Below, one piece after another: positions 40,047 to 49,739 of a stretch of DNA of 64,000 bases. Position 1 is the first letter of the stretch. The number at the start of each line of letters is the position of its first letter. Source of the DNA: Rhizobium sp. BK251 (GTDB taxonomy: Bacteria; Pseudomonadota; Alphaproteobacteria; Rhizobiales; Rhizobiaceae); contig NZ_SLUQ01000002.1 of assembly GCF_004345245.1 (NCBI RefSeq), positions 558,001 to 622,000 on the forward strand, read 5' to 3'. Under the pieces are notes generated by a model that had not been told where the DNA came from, ran no database searches, and saw only the letters and a list, made by a program, of their open reading frames with translations. The position numbers and the translations under genes are program-made.

Positions 40047-41720
40047 ATGCTGATCCAGCTTTCGATCCGCGATATCGTCCTGATCGAGCGGCTGGATCTT
40101 GCCTTCGAGACCGGGCTTTCCGTTCTGACCGGGGAGACGGGTGCCGGCAAATCCATCCTTCTCGACAGTCTATCGCTTGCGCTCGGTGGGCGCGGCGATG
40201 GCGGGCTCGTTCGCCATGGCGAGGAAAAAGGGCAGGTAACGGCAGTCTTCGACGTCGAGCCCGATCATGCAGTGCGCAGGCTGCTGCAGGAGAACGGCAT
40301 CGATGACGAAGGCGACCTGATCTTCCGTCGCCAGCAATCCTCGGACGGCCGCACCAAGGCCTATGTCAACGACCAGCCGCTCAGCGTGCAACTGATGCGC
40401 CAGGCCGGCCAGATGCTGGTCGAGATCCATGGCCAGCACGACGACCGGGCGCTCGTCGATATCCATGCTCATCGTACGCTTCTTGATGCCTTTGCGTCGC
40501 TTGCCGAGGAGGCTTCGTCGGTGGAGCAGCTCTACCGCACCTGGAAGGACAGCGAACGGGCGCTGAAGAAGCATCGCGAGAAGGTGGAGAGCGCCGCACG
40601 CGAGGCCGACTACCTGCGATCCTCTGTCGAGGAGCTCGAAAAACTGTCGCCGCAGGACGGGGAAGAGGACGAGCTTGCCGAGCGCCGCGCGCGGATGATG
40701 AAGGCCGAGCGAATCGCCGGCGACATCGCCGAGGCCTCAGAGTTCCTGAACGGCAACGCTTCGCCCGTGCCCCATATCGCGTCGCTGGTTCGCCGTCTGG
40801 AGCGCAAGAGCCACGAGGCGCCCGGCCTTCTCGAAGACACGGTGGCGCTGCTCGATGCGGCGCTGGACCAGCTTTCGAATGCGCAGATGGAAGTCGAGGC
40901 GGCACTGCGCAAGACAGAGTACGATCCGAAAGAGCTGGAGCGAGTCGAGGAGCGGCTTTTCGCTCTCCGCGGCGCTTCGCGGAAATACTCCGTTCCGGTG
41001 AGCGAGCTTCCGGCTCTTGCCGTGCGCATGATCTCCGATCTTGCCGATCTCGATGCCGGCGAGGAGAGGCTTCTGCGGCTGGATAAGGAAGTTGCGCTGG
41101 CAAAGGCCAGCTACGGCACGGCTGCACTGTCGCTTTCGCAGAAGCGCCATCATGCCTCCGAGGCGCTCACGAGCGCCGTCATGGCAGAGTTGCCGGCGCT
41201 GAAGCTCGAGCGTGCGCGGTTCATGGTCGAAATCACCACGAATCAGGAAGAGGCGACGGCGGATGGCATCGACGTCGTCGAGTTCCATGTGCAGACGAAC
41301 CCTGGCACGCGTCCAGGCCCGATCATGAAGGTTGCCTCCGGCGGCGAGCTGTCGCGCTTCCTGCTGGCACTCAAGGTGGCGCTTGCGGATCGGGGCTCGG
41401 CGCCGACCCTCGTCTTCGACGAGATCGATACCGGCGTCGGCGGAGCGGTGGCGGATGCGATCGGCCAGCGCCTGAAGCGGCTTTCCGAGCGTGTTCAGGT
41501 ACTTTCCGTTACCCATGCCCCGCAGGTCGCTGCGCGGGCGGCGACGCATCTCCTTATCTCCAAGGGGCCTTCGACGACCGGCGGGGACAAGATCGCCACA
41601 CGGGTCGCGACGATGGCGCCTTCCGACCGCACCGAGGAGATTGCCCGCATGCTCGCCGGCGCTTCGGTCACGGAAGAGGCGCGGGCGGCAGCCAAGCGCC
41701 TGCTCGCCGGCAACGGTTAG
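40047..41720 (+). CDS. recN: DNA repair protein RecN
   Basis: This 557-residue SMC-like ATPase has an N-terminal Walker A GETGAGKSILLD (29-40, Lys35), a long coiled-coil centre (about 165-380) and the C-terminal signature KVASGGELSRFLLALK with Walker B VFDEIDTGVGG. It gathers and protects DNA ends in double-strand break repair. The start at 40047 follows GAGGAAA that overlaps the bamD stop. The bamD-recN pairing is common in alphaproteobacteria. Confidence 0.96.
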   Translation: MLIQLSIRDIVLIERLDLAFETGLSVLTGETGAGKSILLDSLSLALGGRGDGGLVRHGEEKGQVTAVFDVEPDHAVRRLLQENGIDDEGDLIFRRQQSSDGRTKAYVNDQPLSVQLMRQAGQMLVEIHGQHDDRALVDIHAHRTLLDAFASLAEEASSVEQLYRTWKDSERALKKHREKVESAAREADYLRSSVEELEKLSPQDGEEDELAERRARMMKAERIAGDIAEASEFLNGNASPVPHIASLVRRLERKSHEAPGLLEDTVALLDAALDQLSNAQMEVEAALRKTEYDPKELERVEERLFALRGASRKYSVPVSELPALAVRMISDLADLDAGEERLLRLDKEVALAKASYGTAALSLSQKRHHASEALTSAVMAELPALKLERARFMVEITTNQEEATADGIDVVEFHVQTNPGTRPGPIMKVASGGELSRFLLALKVALADRGSAPTLVFDEIDTGVGGAVADAIGQRLKRLSERVQVLSVTHAPQVAARAATHLLISKGPSTTGGDKIATRVATMAPSDRTEEIARMLAGASVTEEARAAAKRLLAGNG

Positions 41721-41839
41721 CCGCCCCGCGGAGCGGGTCACTCGCTGGCGTCAACGCTCCTTTGCCTCGGAACTACGCTCGGTCCGTCTTTCAATCGCGG
41801 AATTTTGCTCTAAAAACATTCCAGATTCTCTGGGAGTGA

Positions 41840-44002
<2,163 letters not shown>

Positions 44003-44014
44003 CGAACGGGTCAA

Positions 44015-44046
44015 GGAGGCAGCCGGCATTCGCGCCGGCTGCCTCC
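44015..44046. terminator. Bidirectional hairpin between ligA and GNAT gene
   Basis: A 13-bp perfect stem GGAGGCAGCCGGC / GCCGGCTGCCTCC with a 6-base loop lies between two convergent stops. T-runs are weak on both sides (GCTTTAG on plus), but position and stability favour a shared terminator. Confidence 0.65.
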
Positions 44047-44051
44047 AGGCT

Positions 44052-44585
44052 TTAGATCTTCAGCCGCGCCATCGTGTAGGCGTCGACATATTGACCGGCC
44101 CGGAAGCCGAAGGCCTTGAGTTGTCCTTCCTTTTCGAAGCCAAACTTCTGGTAGAGGCCGATCGCGGCTGCGTTGTCCGTGTAGACTGTCAGTTCCAGGC
44201 GCTTCAGATCCAGCCAGTTGTCCGCCATGTCGACCAACTCGCCGAGCAGTGCACTGCCTATGCCTCGGCCGGCGTAGGCGTCGTGGACACCCATTCCGAG
44301 ACTGGCGGCGTGACTGCGCCGCCCCTGAAGGCGTGTCATGCCCGCATCGCCGACGATCATGTCGCCGATCACCGCGACAAGGCTTATGCTGCCCGGCTGC
44401 GCCATCTCCAGGCGCTTCCTCGTTTCCTCGACGGTCTGGTGCGGCAGGCGGAGGGTGCCGAAGCGAAAGCCCGGCATGTTGAGGAGCGTCGTCACCGCCT
44501 CGACATCGGACGGGCGCATCGCGCGCACGGTCAGGCCCTCGACAGACGGCCGACTTCGCAATTGATCTTCATCTGAAAATTTCAA
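44052..44585 (-). CDS. GNAT-family N-acetyltransferase
   Basis: The 177-residue acetyltransferase has a GNAT fold over residues 17-170. The acetyl-CoA loop is around GMGVHDAYAGRGIGSALLG, and AAIGLYQKFGFEKEG is the C-terminal motif. The acceptor is unknown; the closest general resemblance is to small amino-acid or RimI/phosphinothricin-type acetyltransferases. The start is a TTG at 44585, chosen because AGGAG lies six bases upstream and no better ATG fits. That Shine-Dalgarno is inside an inverted repeat (see the leader entry), so translation may be regulated. Confidence 0.88.
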   Translation of the reverse strand: MKFSDEDQLRSRPSVEGLTVRAMRPSDVEAVTTLLNMPGFRFGTLRLPHQTVEETRKRLEMAQPGSISLVAVIGDMIVGDAGMTRLQGRRSHAASLGMGVHDAYAGRGIGSALLGELVDMADNWLDLKRLELTVYTDNAAAIGLYQKFGFEKEGQLKAFGFRAGQYVDAYTMARLKI

Positions 44586-44588
44586 AAC

Positions 44589-44658
44589 GCTCTCCTTGGT
44601 TTTGGAGGAGGAGAGCAGAGTTCCCGAACCCTGCTCGCCTCGGCAGGGTTCTCGGGAA
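44589..44658 (-). promoter_or_regulatory. Structured 5' leader of the GNAT gene with sequestered Shine-Dalgarno
   Basis: In the minus-strand RNA a long hairpin comes first (TTCCCG and AACCCTGC arms pairing with GCAGGGTT and CGGGAA, 44621-44658, 8-base loop, 2-base bulge). Then GCTCTCC (44616-44610) can pair with GGAGAGC (44595-44589), which contains the Shine-Dalgarno three bases before the TTG start. No known riboswitch class was recognised. Confidence 0.45.
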
Positions 44659-44860
44659 TGATCGGATCGCTATTGACGCGCCATCGCTCCCGCGTACCCT
44701 TCAAGGGTCGTGGTAACGTGCATAAGCGTTGCAATGGTCATCGAGCCGATCATGGTCGCGCAGTTTCGTTGTCCGAGCGAAAAAGTCAACCACCCCGAGA
44801 AGTTTGCCTGGACGGCCCCGGCTCGCTATTGCTGGAGGTGGACAGATTCGGAGCTGCGGA

Positions 44861-45451
44861 TTGAAGACGATTGCCATTGATTTCGAGACGGCCAACGAGC
44901 AGCGCGGCAGCGCTTGTTCGGTCGGTCTCGCCTGGATCGAGGACGGCCGCGTGACGCGCGTCGAGGAGCGGCTTATCCGCCCGAAAGACATGCGCTTTTC
45001 CGGAATGAACATCGCCATCCACGGCATCCGGCCGGAAGATGTGGAGGACGCGCCGGAATTTCCGGAGGTGATGGACGAGTTCCATGATGATTTCCGCGAT
45101 GCGACGATGATCGCCCACAATGCAGCCTTCGACTTCAGCGTCTGGCGAGCGAGCCTCGATCTCTACCGGCAATCCTATCCCGAGCTCACCTACCTCTGCA
45201 GCCTGAAGATGGCGCAGCGCATCTGGCCGCATTTCCTTTCACACCGGCTGAACCTAATCGCCGAACATCTCGGCCTGCGTTTCGTCCATCACAATGCCGC
45301 GGAGGACGCGGCTGTCTGCGCGGCCGCAGCCATCGAGATGGCGAGGGTCGTCAAGGCCTCGACGGTAGCCTCCATTCCGGCGGTGATCGGTATGAAGCCC
45401 GGCAGGCTGACGTCTCGTGGATACGAGCCCTGTACCTGCCGCAGGGCCTGA
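44861..45451 (+). CDS. DEDD-type 3'-5' exonuclease
   Basis: The 196-residue protein is an RNase T/DNA polymerase III epsilon-type exonuclease. Motif I is IAIDFETAN, motif II is MIAHNAAFDFSVW, and motif III is RFVHHNAAEDA; the Asp/Glu residues bind two metals. It lacks polymerase-binding or helicase parts, so it is a stand-alone proofreading or RNA-trimming enzyme of unknown target. The start is a TTG at 44861, with GGAG seven bases upstream and conserved sequence from the second codon. The frame continues upstream to 44729 but without family resemblance. Confidence 0.87.
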   Translation: MKTIAIDFETANEQRGSACSVGLAWIEDGRVTRVEERLIRPKDMRFSGMNIAIHGIRPEDVEDAPEFPEVMDEFHDDFRDATMIAHNAAFDFSVWRASLDLYRQSYPELTYLCSLKMAQRIWPHFLSHRLNLIAEHLGLRFVHHNAAEDAAVCAAAAIEMARVVKASTVASIPAVIGMKPGRLTSRGYEPCTCRRA

Positions 45452-45515
45452 CTCGCTTGCTTGCAAAGGCCGTGGCGATTCTTATCTAAGTTTCGGGATC
45501 ATTCAGGGGATCGTC

Positions 45516-46007
45516 ATGTCCAAGCTTCGAAATCTGTTCCTTGCCGCCGGCGTCTTCGTCGCGGCTTCCGCGGGCACCACTTCTGCCGAAGTCGTCGGCA
45601 AGGTCGGGGTCGATTGGATCGGCAACGACATCATCATCGAGGCGGTCTCCGACCCGGAGGTGAAGGGTGTCACCTGCCACGTCACCTATTTCGACCGCAG
45701 CCTTATCGACCGGCTCAAGAACGGCAAATGGTTTGAGGACCCGTCGAACAACTCCATCGCCTGCCGCCAAACGGGACCCATCGAGATCGACAACATCGAC
45801 CTCTCCGCAGACGGGCAGGAGGTTTTTCGCGAGGGGATGTCGCTGATCTGGAAGACGCTCGTCGTCAACCGTATCTATGACAAGGACAATAACACGCTGA
45901 TCTACCTCGCTCATTCGCGCGAGCTTACGGAGGGCTCAGCGAAGATGTCGATCTCGACGATCCCGCTCTACGGCCAGGACGTCGTGTGGAAGAATGGCAA
46001 ACCCTAG
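45516..46007 (+). CDS. creA: CreA-family periplasmic protein
   Basis: The 163-residue protein has a signal peptide (about 1-25, ending TTSAEVVG). The CreA domain follows, recognisable from DIIIEAVSDPEVKGVTCHV, SNNSIACRQTGPI and SLIWKTLVVNRIYDK. CreA proteins are widespread in proteobacteria but their function is unknown. AGGGG lies six bases before the ATG at 45516. A terminator hairpin at 46251 may end its transcript. Confidence 0.88.
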   Translation: MSKLRNLFLAAGVFVAASAGTTSAEVVGKVGVDWIGNDIIIEAVSDPEVKGVTCHVTYFDRSLIDRLKNGKWFEDPSNNSIACRQTGPIEIDNIDLSADGQEVFREGMSLIWKTLVVNRIYDKDNNTLIYLAHSRELTEGSAKMSISTIPLYGQDVVWKNGKP

Positions 46008-46149
46008 GGGCGCCCCGCGCCGGCTCCCGGAATTTTCGCCAAAAAATGTGTGTTTGCCGGAAGCCCCCAAAAATAGTCCGAAAATGAGCCTGTCTCAGAA
46101 CTGCTTTGCCGCAGTTGGACCTTTCGCCCCCCGAATTTTTAGGGCAATT

Positions 46150-46284
46150 TTGCGGCGCACATGAGGAGAGGCTCTGCTTCGCCTCTTGTTCGATGACTTG
46201 CCAACGGTGTCGGCGAAACACCCCAAGATCGTCTACACCGTGTCATTCTAAAGCCCTGGAACTTCCCGGTTCCAGGGCTTTTCT
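46150..46284 (+). ncRNA. Candidate small RNA downstream of creA
   Basis: The 300-bp gap between creA and the next gene has no ORF but can fold into three successive hairpins: AGAGGC/GCCTCT near 46172-46193, CGGTGT/ACACCG near 46205-46240, and an intrinsic terminator at 46251-46280. TTGGAC (46115-46120), 17 bp and TTTAGG (46138-46143) could be its promoter. It may equally be the long 3' UTR of creA. Confidence 0.3.
46251..46284 (+). terminator. Intrinsic terminator
   Basis: A 12-bp perfect stem AAGCCCTGGAAC / GTTCCAGGGCTT with a 6-base loop is followed by TTCTTC on the plus strand. On the minus strand it could also end transcription arriving from the 46304-46600 gene. Confidence 0.75.
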
Positions 46285-46303
46285 TCGGCATGATCGATCC
46301 GGC

Positions 46304-46600
46304 TCAGTAGCGGTCGTCGTAATAGTAGCGCGGACGCGGCGCGTAGTAATATCCGCCGCGGATGCTGCCCGTGCTGTTCATGTCCAAGCCGCCTGTATTG
46401 CGCCCGGCGCCGCTGTAATAGTCACCGGTATCGGGCTGGGCCCGGCCGGGATACTGCCAGCCGTAGTGGCGCATCACAGGGCCGCGCTCGGCGCCCTGAT
46501 AGTATTCGCCGTCGCCCGGAGCGGCAAAGGCGGCTCCGGAAATCGCCATCGCGCCAGCAAGGATTGTCGCGCTCAACGTGATCCTCATCGGGGTCTTCAT
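46304..46600 (-). CDS. Small exported Tyr/Gly-rich protein, unknown function
   Basis: The product has 98 residues. A signal peptide (1-26, ending GAAFA) is followed by a low-complexity region with loosely repeated DGEYYQGA / GDYYSGAG units and the C-terminal PRPRYYYDDRY. No domain was recognised. It looks like a small periplasmic or surface protein of the kind common in rhizobia. The start at 46600 has GAGGAG six bases upstream. The frame is open to 46747, but that extension is not protein-like. Confidence 0.7.
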   Translation of the reverse strand: MKTPMRITLSATILAGAMAISGAAFAAPGDGEYYQGAERGPVMRHYGWQYPGRAQPDTGDYYSGAGRNTGGLDMNSTGSIRGGYYYAPRPRYYYDDRY

Positions 46601-46730
46601 GTCGTTCTCCTCTTCCATCTGTTTCCCGTCCCTTCGCATCGCTGTTGCGTTGCATGTCAGTTGAACGACAGCCGAGGCGGAAAAGTTGCATCCGGACGCA
46701 AATGGAAATCGCGTCGGGCGCAGGCGAAGC

Positions 46731-46764
46731 CCAAAAAGAAAAGGCACGGCGTGAGCGCCGTGCC
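46731..46764 (-). terminator. Intrinsic terminator of cheW
   Basis: Read on the minus strand, a 9-bp stem GGCACGGCG / CGCCGTGCC with a 4-base loop is followed by TTTTCTTTTT, a textbook terminator 27 bp past the cheW stop. Confidence 0.9.
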
Positions 46765-46790
46765 TGTCGAACGAAGATTGAAACGCTGAC

Positions 46791-47261
46791 TTAGGCTGCC
46801 TGCGCGAGCTCGTCGGCGATGACCGTGTCGAGGTTCAGGAAGCAAACCATGGTCTTTTCCAGCGCTACGATGCCGCGGCAGAAGGCGCGCTGGGCTTCCG
46901 GGATAATCTCCGGCGGCGGCTGCAGATCCTCGCCGCGGATCGTCATCATGTCGGAAACCTGCTCGACCAGCAGGCCGACCAGCTTGCCGGCGATGTCTGT
47001 AACGATGATTGCAGAGCGCTCGGACGGTTCGGTCATCTTCATGCCGAGGCGGCAGGCCATGTCGATGACCGGGATCACCGCGCCGCGCAGGTTGATAAGG
47101 CCGAGCACATAGGGCGGCGTATGCGGCATCGGCGTCACCGGCGCCCAGCCGCGGATTTCGCGGATGGCCATGATGTCGATGCAGAATTCCTGATCGCCAA
47201 GGTGAAAGGACACGATTTCCAGATAAGCGCCCGACTGCTTGATGGCATTCGTCATGGTCAA
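46791..47261 (-). CDS. cheW: Chemotaxis coupling protein CheW
   Basis: The 156-residue protein is a single CheW domain: FHLGDQEFCIDIMAIREIRGW, TPMPHTPPYVLGLINLRGAVIPVIDM and GLLVEQVSDMMTI. It couples chemoreceptors to the CheA kinase. It stands alone, away from other che genes in this window, so it may be a second CheW that serves a subset of receptors. It has its own terminator, and its upstream region carries three phased repeats. Confidence 0.95.
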   Translation of the reverse strand: MTMTNAIKQSGAYLEIVSFHLGDQEFCIDIMAIREIRGWAPVTPMPHTPPYVLGLINLRGAVIPVIDMACRLGMKMTEPSERSAIIVTDIAGKLVGLLVEQVSDMMTIRGEDLQPPPEIIPEAQRAFCRGIVALEKTMVCFLNLDTVIADELAQAA

Positions 47262-47318
47262 AACTCTTCCAGTTGGTAGCCGCGGGCGGCGCGTTTGTCC
47301 GAGCGGTTGCGTTGCTAC

Positions 47319-47395
47319 TCTAAAATTCGCGTGCAGAGGTTACGATAGGTTTAAAATCGCGGGCGGCAGATTGAATAAGCTTTAAAATCGCGGGC
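47319..47395. repeat. Three direct repeats phased at 31 bp between cheW and the SCO gene
   Basis: TTTAAAATCGCGGGC occurs exactly at 47350-47364 and 47381-47395. A third copy with two changes and one inserted base (TCTAAAATTCGCGTGC) starts at 47319. All three starts are 31 bp apart, close to three helix turns, so a protein could bind all three on one DNA face. The spacers are not conserved. They lie 58-135 bp before cheW on the minus side and 185-262 bp before the SCO gene. Confidence 0.6.
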
Positions 47396-47580
47396 TGTAC
47401 TGTATCGGCCGCCCGATATGCTGCATTCGGCGCATGTCTGGTTATTCGAACTGCGAGACAAATCATCGCGGTAGGCCCGCAAACGTGATGTTGAATTGCC
47501 TTGATGGCGTCGAGGCTGTATCAGGCGACAGACTCCGGTGCGGGCCGGAGCGATCTTCTCGCGAATCGGGATGCCGACTT

Positions 47581-48183
47581 ATGAAAACGTTCCGGATAGC
47601 TGTCTGGGTTGCGGTGCTGCTGATGGCAGGCGTGCTTGGCTGGCTTACGCTCGACATTACGAAGACGAAGGAAATCGCCTCGGAAGCTCCCTATGGCGTT
47701 CCATTCACGCTCGTGGCGCAGGATGGCCAGCCGATCACCGAGAACGCGCTGCGCGGCAAGCCGTCCGCCGTCTTCTTCGGCTTCACGCATTGCCCAGAGG
47801 TCTGCCCGACGACACTCTTCGAGCTGAACGGCTGGATGGAGAAGGTAGATCCGGACGGCACGAAGCTGCGCGCCTATTTCGTGACCGTCGATCCAGAGCG
47901 CGATACACCGGAACTGATGAATGAATATGTTTCCAACGTATCGAAGCGCATCACGGGCATTTCGGGCCCGCCGGACAAGGTCGCCGAGGTCATCAAGGGC
48001 TTCAGGGTCTACGCCAAGAAGGTGCCGGTCGATGAGAAGCAACCCAATGGCGACTACACCATGGACCATACGGCCTCGGTCTTCCTGCTCGATTCGGCCG
48101 GCCGCTTCGCCGGGACGATCGCCTATGGGGAAAATCCCGACACCGCCGTGAAAAAGCTGGAAAACCTGATCAGCAAGGGTTAG
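47581..48183 (+). CDS. SCO1/SenC-family copper chaperone
   Basis: The 200-residue thioredoxin-fold protein is anchored by an N-terminal membrane helix (about 6-24). The copper ligands are Cys71 and Cys75 (THCPEVCPTT) and His163 (MDHTAS). SCO proteins deliver copper to or reduce the CuA site of cytochrome oxidase. The partner oxidase is not in the window. The start at 47581 is set by the membrane helix; the frame is open upstream to 47434. Confidence 0.93.
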   Translation: MKTFRIAVWVAVLLMAGVLGWLTLDITKTKEIASEAPYGVPFTLVAQDGQPITENALRGKPSAVFFGFTHCPEVCPTTLFELNGWMEKVDPDGTKLRAYFVTVDPERDTPELMNEYVSNVSKRITGISGPPDKVAEVIKGFRVYAKKVPVDEKQPNGDYTMDHTASVFLLDSAGRFAGTIAYGENPDTAVKKLENLISKG

Positions 48184-48206
48184 CGCCTGAACAGCGCTTC
48201 TTTTTT
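48182..48206 (+). terminator. Weak terminator after the SCO gene
   Basis: A 5-bp stem AGCGC / GCGCT with a 7-base loop overlaps the stop codon and is followed by TCTTTTTT. The T-run is good but the stem is short, and prmA is only 61 bp downstream. Confidence 0.4.
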
Positions 48207-48243
48207 GGCTTAGCCGCCTCCTGCTTGCCGAGGGTTCCAGACC

Positions 48244-49122
48244 GTGAGTGAAATTCGCCTCTACGTATCCACGACCGAAAAGAAGGCCGAGCAGATCCTC
48301 GACCTGATGACCGACGCCTTCGAAGAAGACGACCTGGCGATCGCGACCACGGAAGTCGACGAGAAGAGGGACATATGGGAAGCGTCCATCTATCTCGCGG
48401 CCGCCGAGGAGGATGAAGTCCACCTTCGCTTCGATGCGCTGCTGAAGCCTGCCTTTTCGGATCTGGCGATCCAAAGGGAAATCATTCCCGACATCGACTG
48501 GATTGCGAAATCCCTCGAGGGCCTGAAGCCGGTGAGGGCGGGACGCTTCCTTGTCCATGGGTCCCATGACCGCGACAAGGTGCAGCCGAACGACATCGCC
48601 ATCGAGATCGACGCCGGTCAGGCCTTCGGCACTGGACATCATGGAACGACGGCCGGCTGCCTTGAGACGATCGAGAAAGTCGTGCGGGCGCGGCGCGTGC
48701 GCAATGCGCTCGATCTCGGCACCGGCAGCGGCGTGCTGGCGATCGCTGTGCGCAAGCTCAAGAACATTCCGGTCCTTGCAACCGACATCGATCCGATTGC
48801 AGTACGCGTCGCGCGCGAGAATGTCCGTCGCAACGGCATTCCCTCAGGCCTCACGACTCAGACGGCGGCCGGATTCCATTCGACGGCCTTCGCCACGCAT
48901 GGGCCATTCGACCTCATCATCGCCAATATTCTTGCCCGCCCGCTGATAAGGATGGCTCCGCAGCTCGTTTCGCATCTGGCGCCGGGCGGCTCGGTCATAC
49001 TCTCCGGTATCCTCGCCGCGCAGCGCTGGAAAGTGCTCGCCGCCTATAACGGTGCCAAGCTCCGGCATGTGGGCACGATCTGGCGCAATGGCTGGGTCAC
49101 CATTCATCTCGACCGGCCATAA
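48244..49122 (+). CDS. prmA: Ribosomal protein L11 methyltransferase PrmA
   Basis: The 292-residue protein has an N-terminal L11-recognition domain, the linker motif AFGTGHHGTT (127-136), the SAM loop DLGTGSGVLAIA (157-168) and the active-site region DLIIANILARP. PrmA trimethylates amino groups of ribosomal protein L11. The start is a GTG-context ATG-like codon at 48244 (GTG AGT GAA), preceded by GAGGG 10 bases upstream. Confidence 0.94.
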   Translation: MSEIRLYVSTTEKKAEQILDLMTDAFEEDDLAIATTEVDEKRDIWEASIYLAAAEEDEVHLRFDALLKPAFSDLAIQREIIPDIDWIAKSLEGLKPVRAGRFLVHGSHDRDKVQPNDIAIEIDAGQAFGTGHHGTTAGCLETIEKVVRARRVRNALDLGTGSGVLAIAVRKLKNIPVLATDIDPIAVRVARENVRRNGIPSGLTTQTAAGFHSTAFATHGPFDLIIANILARPLIRMAPQLVSHLAPGGSVILSGILAAQRWKVLAAYNGAKLRHVGTIWRNGWVTIHLDRP

Positions 49123-49151
49123 CGAAGGTTTACAGACAGCAGAAAAGCAAA

Positions 49152-49174
49152 AGGCGGTGCCAATGGCACCGCCT
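49152..49174 (-). terminator. Terminator of the 56-aa gene
   Basis: A 10-bp perfect stem AGGCGGTGCC / GGCACCGCCT with a 3-base loop is followed on the minus strand by TTTTGCTTTT, so it mainly serves the small minus-strand gene. It can also mark the end of prmA. Confidence 0.8.
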
Positions 49175-49293
49175 GCTGATCAGTTTAGCTGATCGCCCAC
49201 GAGCTTAAGGAGGAGGAGCGCTCAAGTGGGCCTACTTGTTCTGAACACCGTGTCCGGGTGAGGGAGGAGGAGAGACCGGACGGGTGCTTAAGA

Positions 49294-49464
49294 TCAGAAC
49301 GCGTAGCTGTTTGCGCCGTTGCGGCGAATTTCCTTGCCGGTCGTGCCGAGCATGCGGACGCTGTCTTCCGCGAGGGCACGCGAGCCAATTACATGACGCA
49401 CGGTCCGGCGCTCGCCAGCCTGCATCGGGCTCTTGTAAGCGAAACGCGAGAGTGAGGCAGTCAT
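49294..49464 (-). CDS. 56-residue basic protein of unknown function
   Basis: The minus-strand frame from ATG 49464 to TGA 49294 encodes 56 residues beginning MTASLSRFAYKSPM and ending RRNGANSYAF. It is basic (Arg/Lys-rich) with no membrane segment, Cys or signal. AAGGAA lies six bases before the ATG; a second ATG at 49470 would add two residues. A promoter with a perfect CTATAT -10 lies 50 bp upstream, a GTCGGG/CCCGAC hairpin sits in the leader, and a strong terminator follows. That complete expression unit is the main support. No family was recognised. Confidence 0.65.
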   Translation of the reverse strand: MTASLSRFAYKSPMQAGERRTVRHVIGSRALAEDSVRMLGTTGKEIRRNGANSYAF

Positions 49465-49515
49465 TTTCATTTCCTTTTCGTGTCGGGTTCGTTCCCGACG
49501 CTGTTGATGGCGCCT

Positions 49516-49544
49516 ATATAGCTATTTGCGAAAACTCTGGCAGG
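49516..49544 (-). promoter_or_regulatory. Promoter of the 56-aa gene
   Basis: On the minus strand CCTGCC (49544-49539), a 17-bp spacer and CTATAT (49521-49516) match the rhizobial CTTGAC-N17-CTATAT consensus at 4/6 and 6/6. Initiation near 49508 gives a leader of about 44 nt. Confidence 0.6.
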
Positions 49545-49739
49545 GGGTTTCTTTCATGGGAGCCATGCGCTGCATGCATGAAGCATGCCAAATTGCCGCC
49601 AACCAGCCGCATTTGTGCCTAACTGATGAACAGCGAGCCCAGGAAATATGATCCAGCGCATCGCCAAACGGTGGGAAATTCGGCTAACATGGCGTTCAGC
49701 CAACTAGTGGATTCACTTCAAATCATTCGGGTTTTCAGC

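Noticed and set aside
47281..47411. CRISPR-like array
   Set aside because: Only three 15-bp repeats, one degenerate, with 16-bp gaps and no cas genes; the pattern fits operator sites instead.
49185..49388. 67-codon minus-strand frame in the prmA-aminopeptidase gap
   Set aside because: It lacks a ribosome-binding site and overlaps the 56-codon frame, which fits the promoter, Shine-Dalgarno and terminator better.
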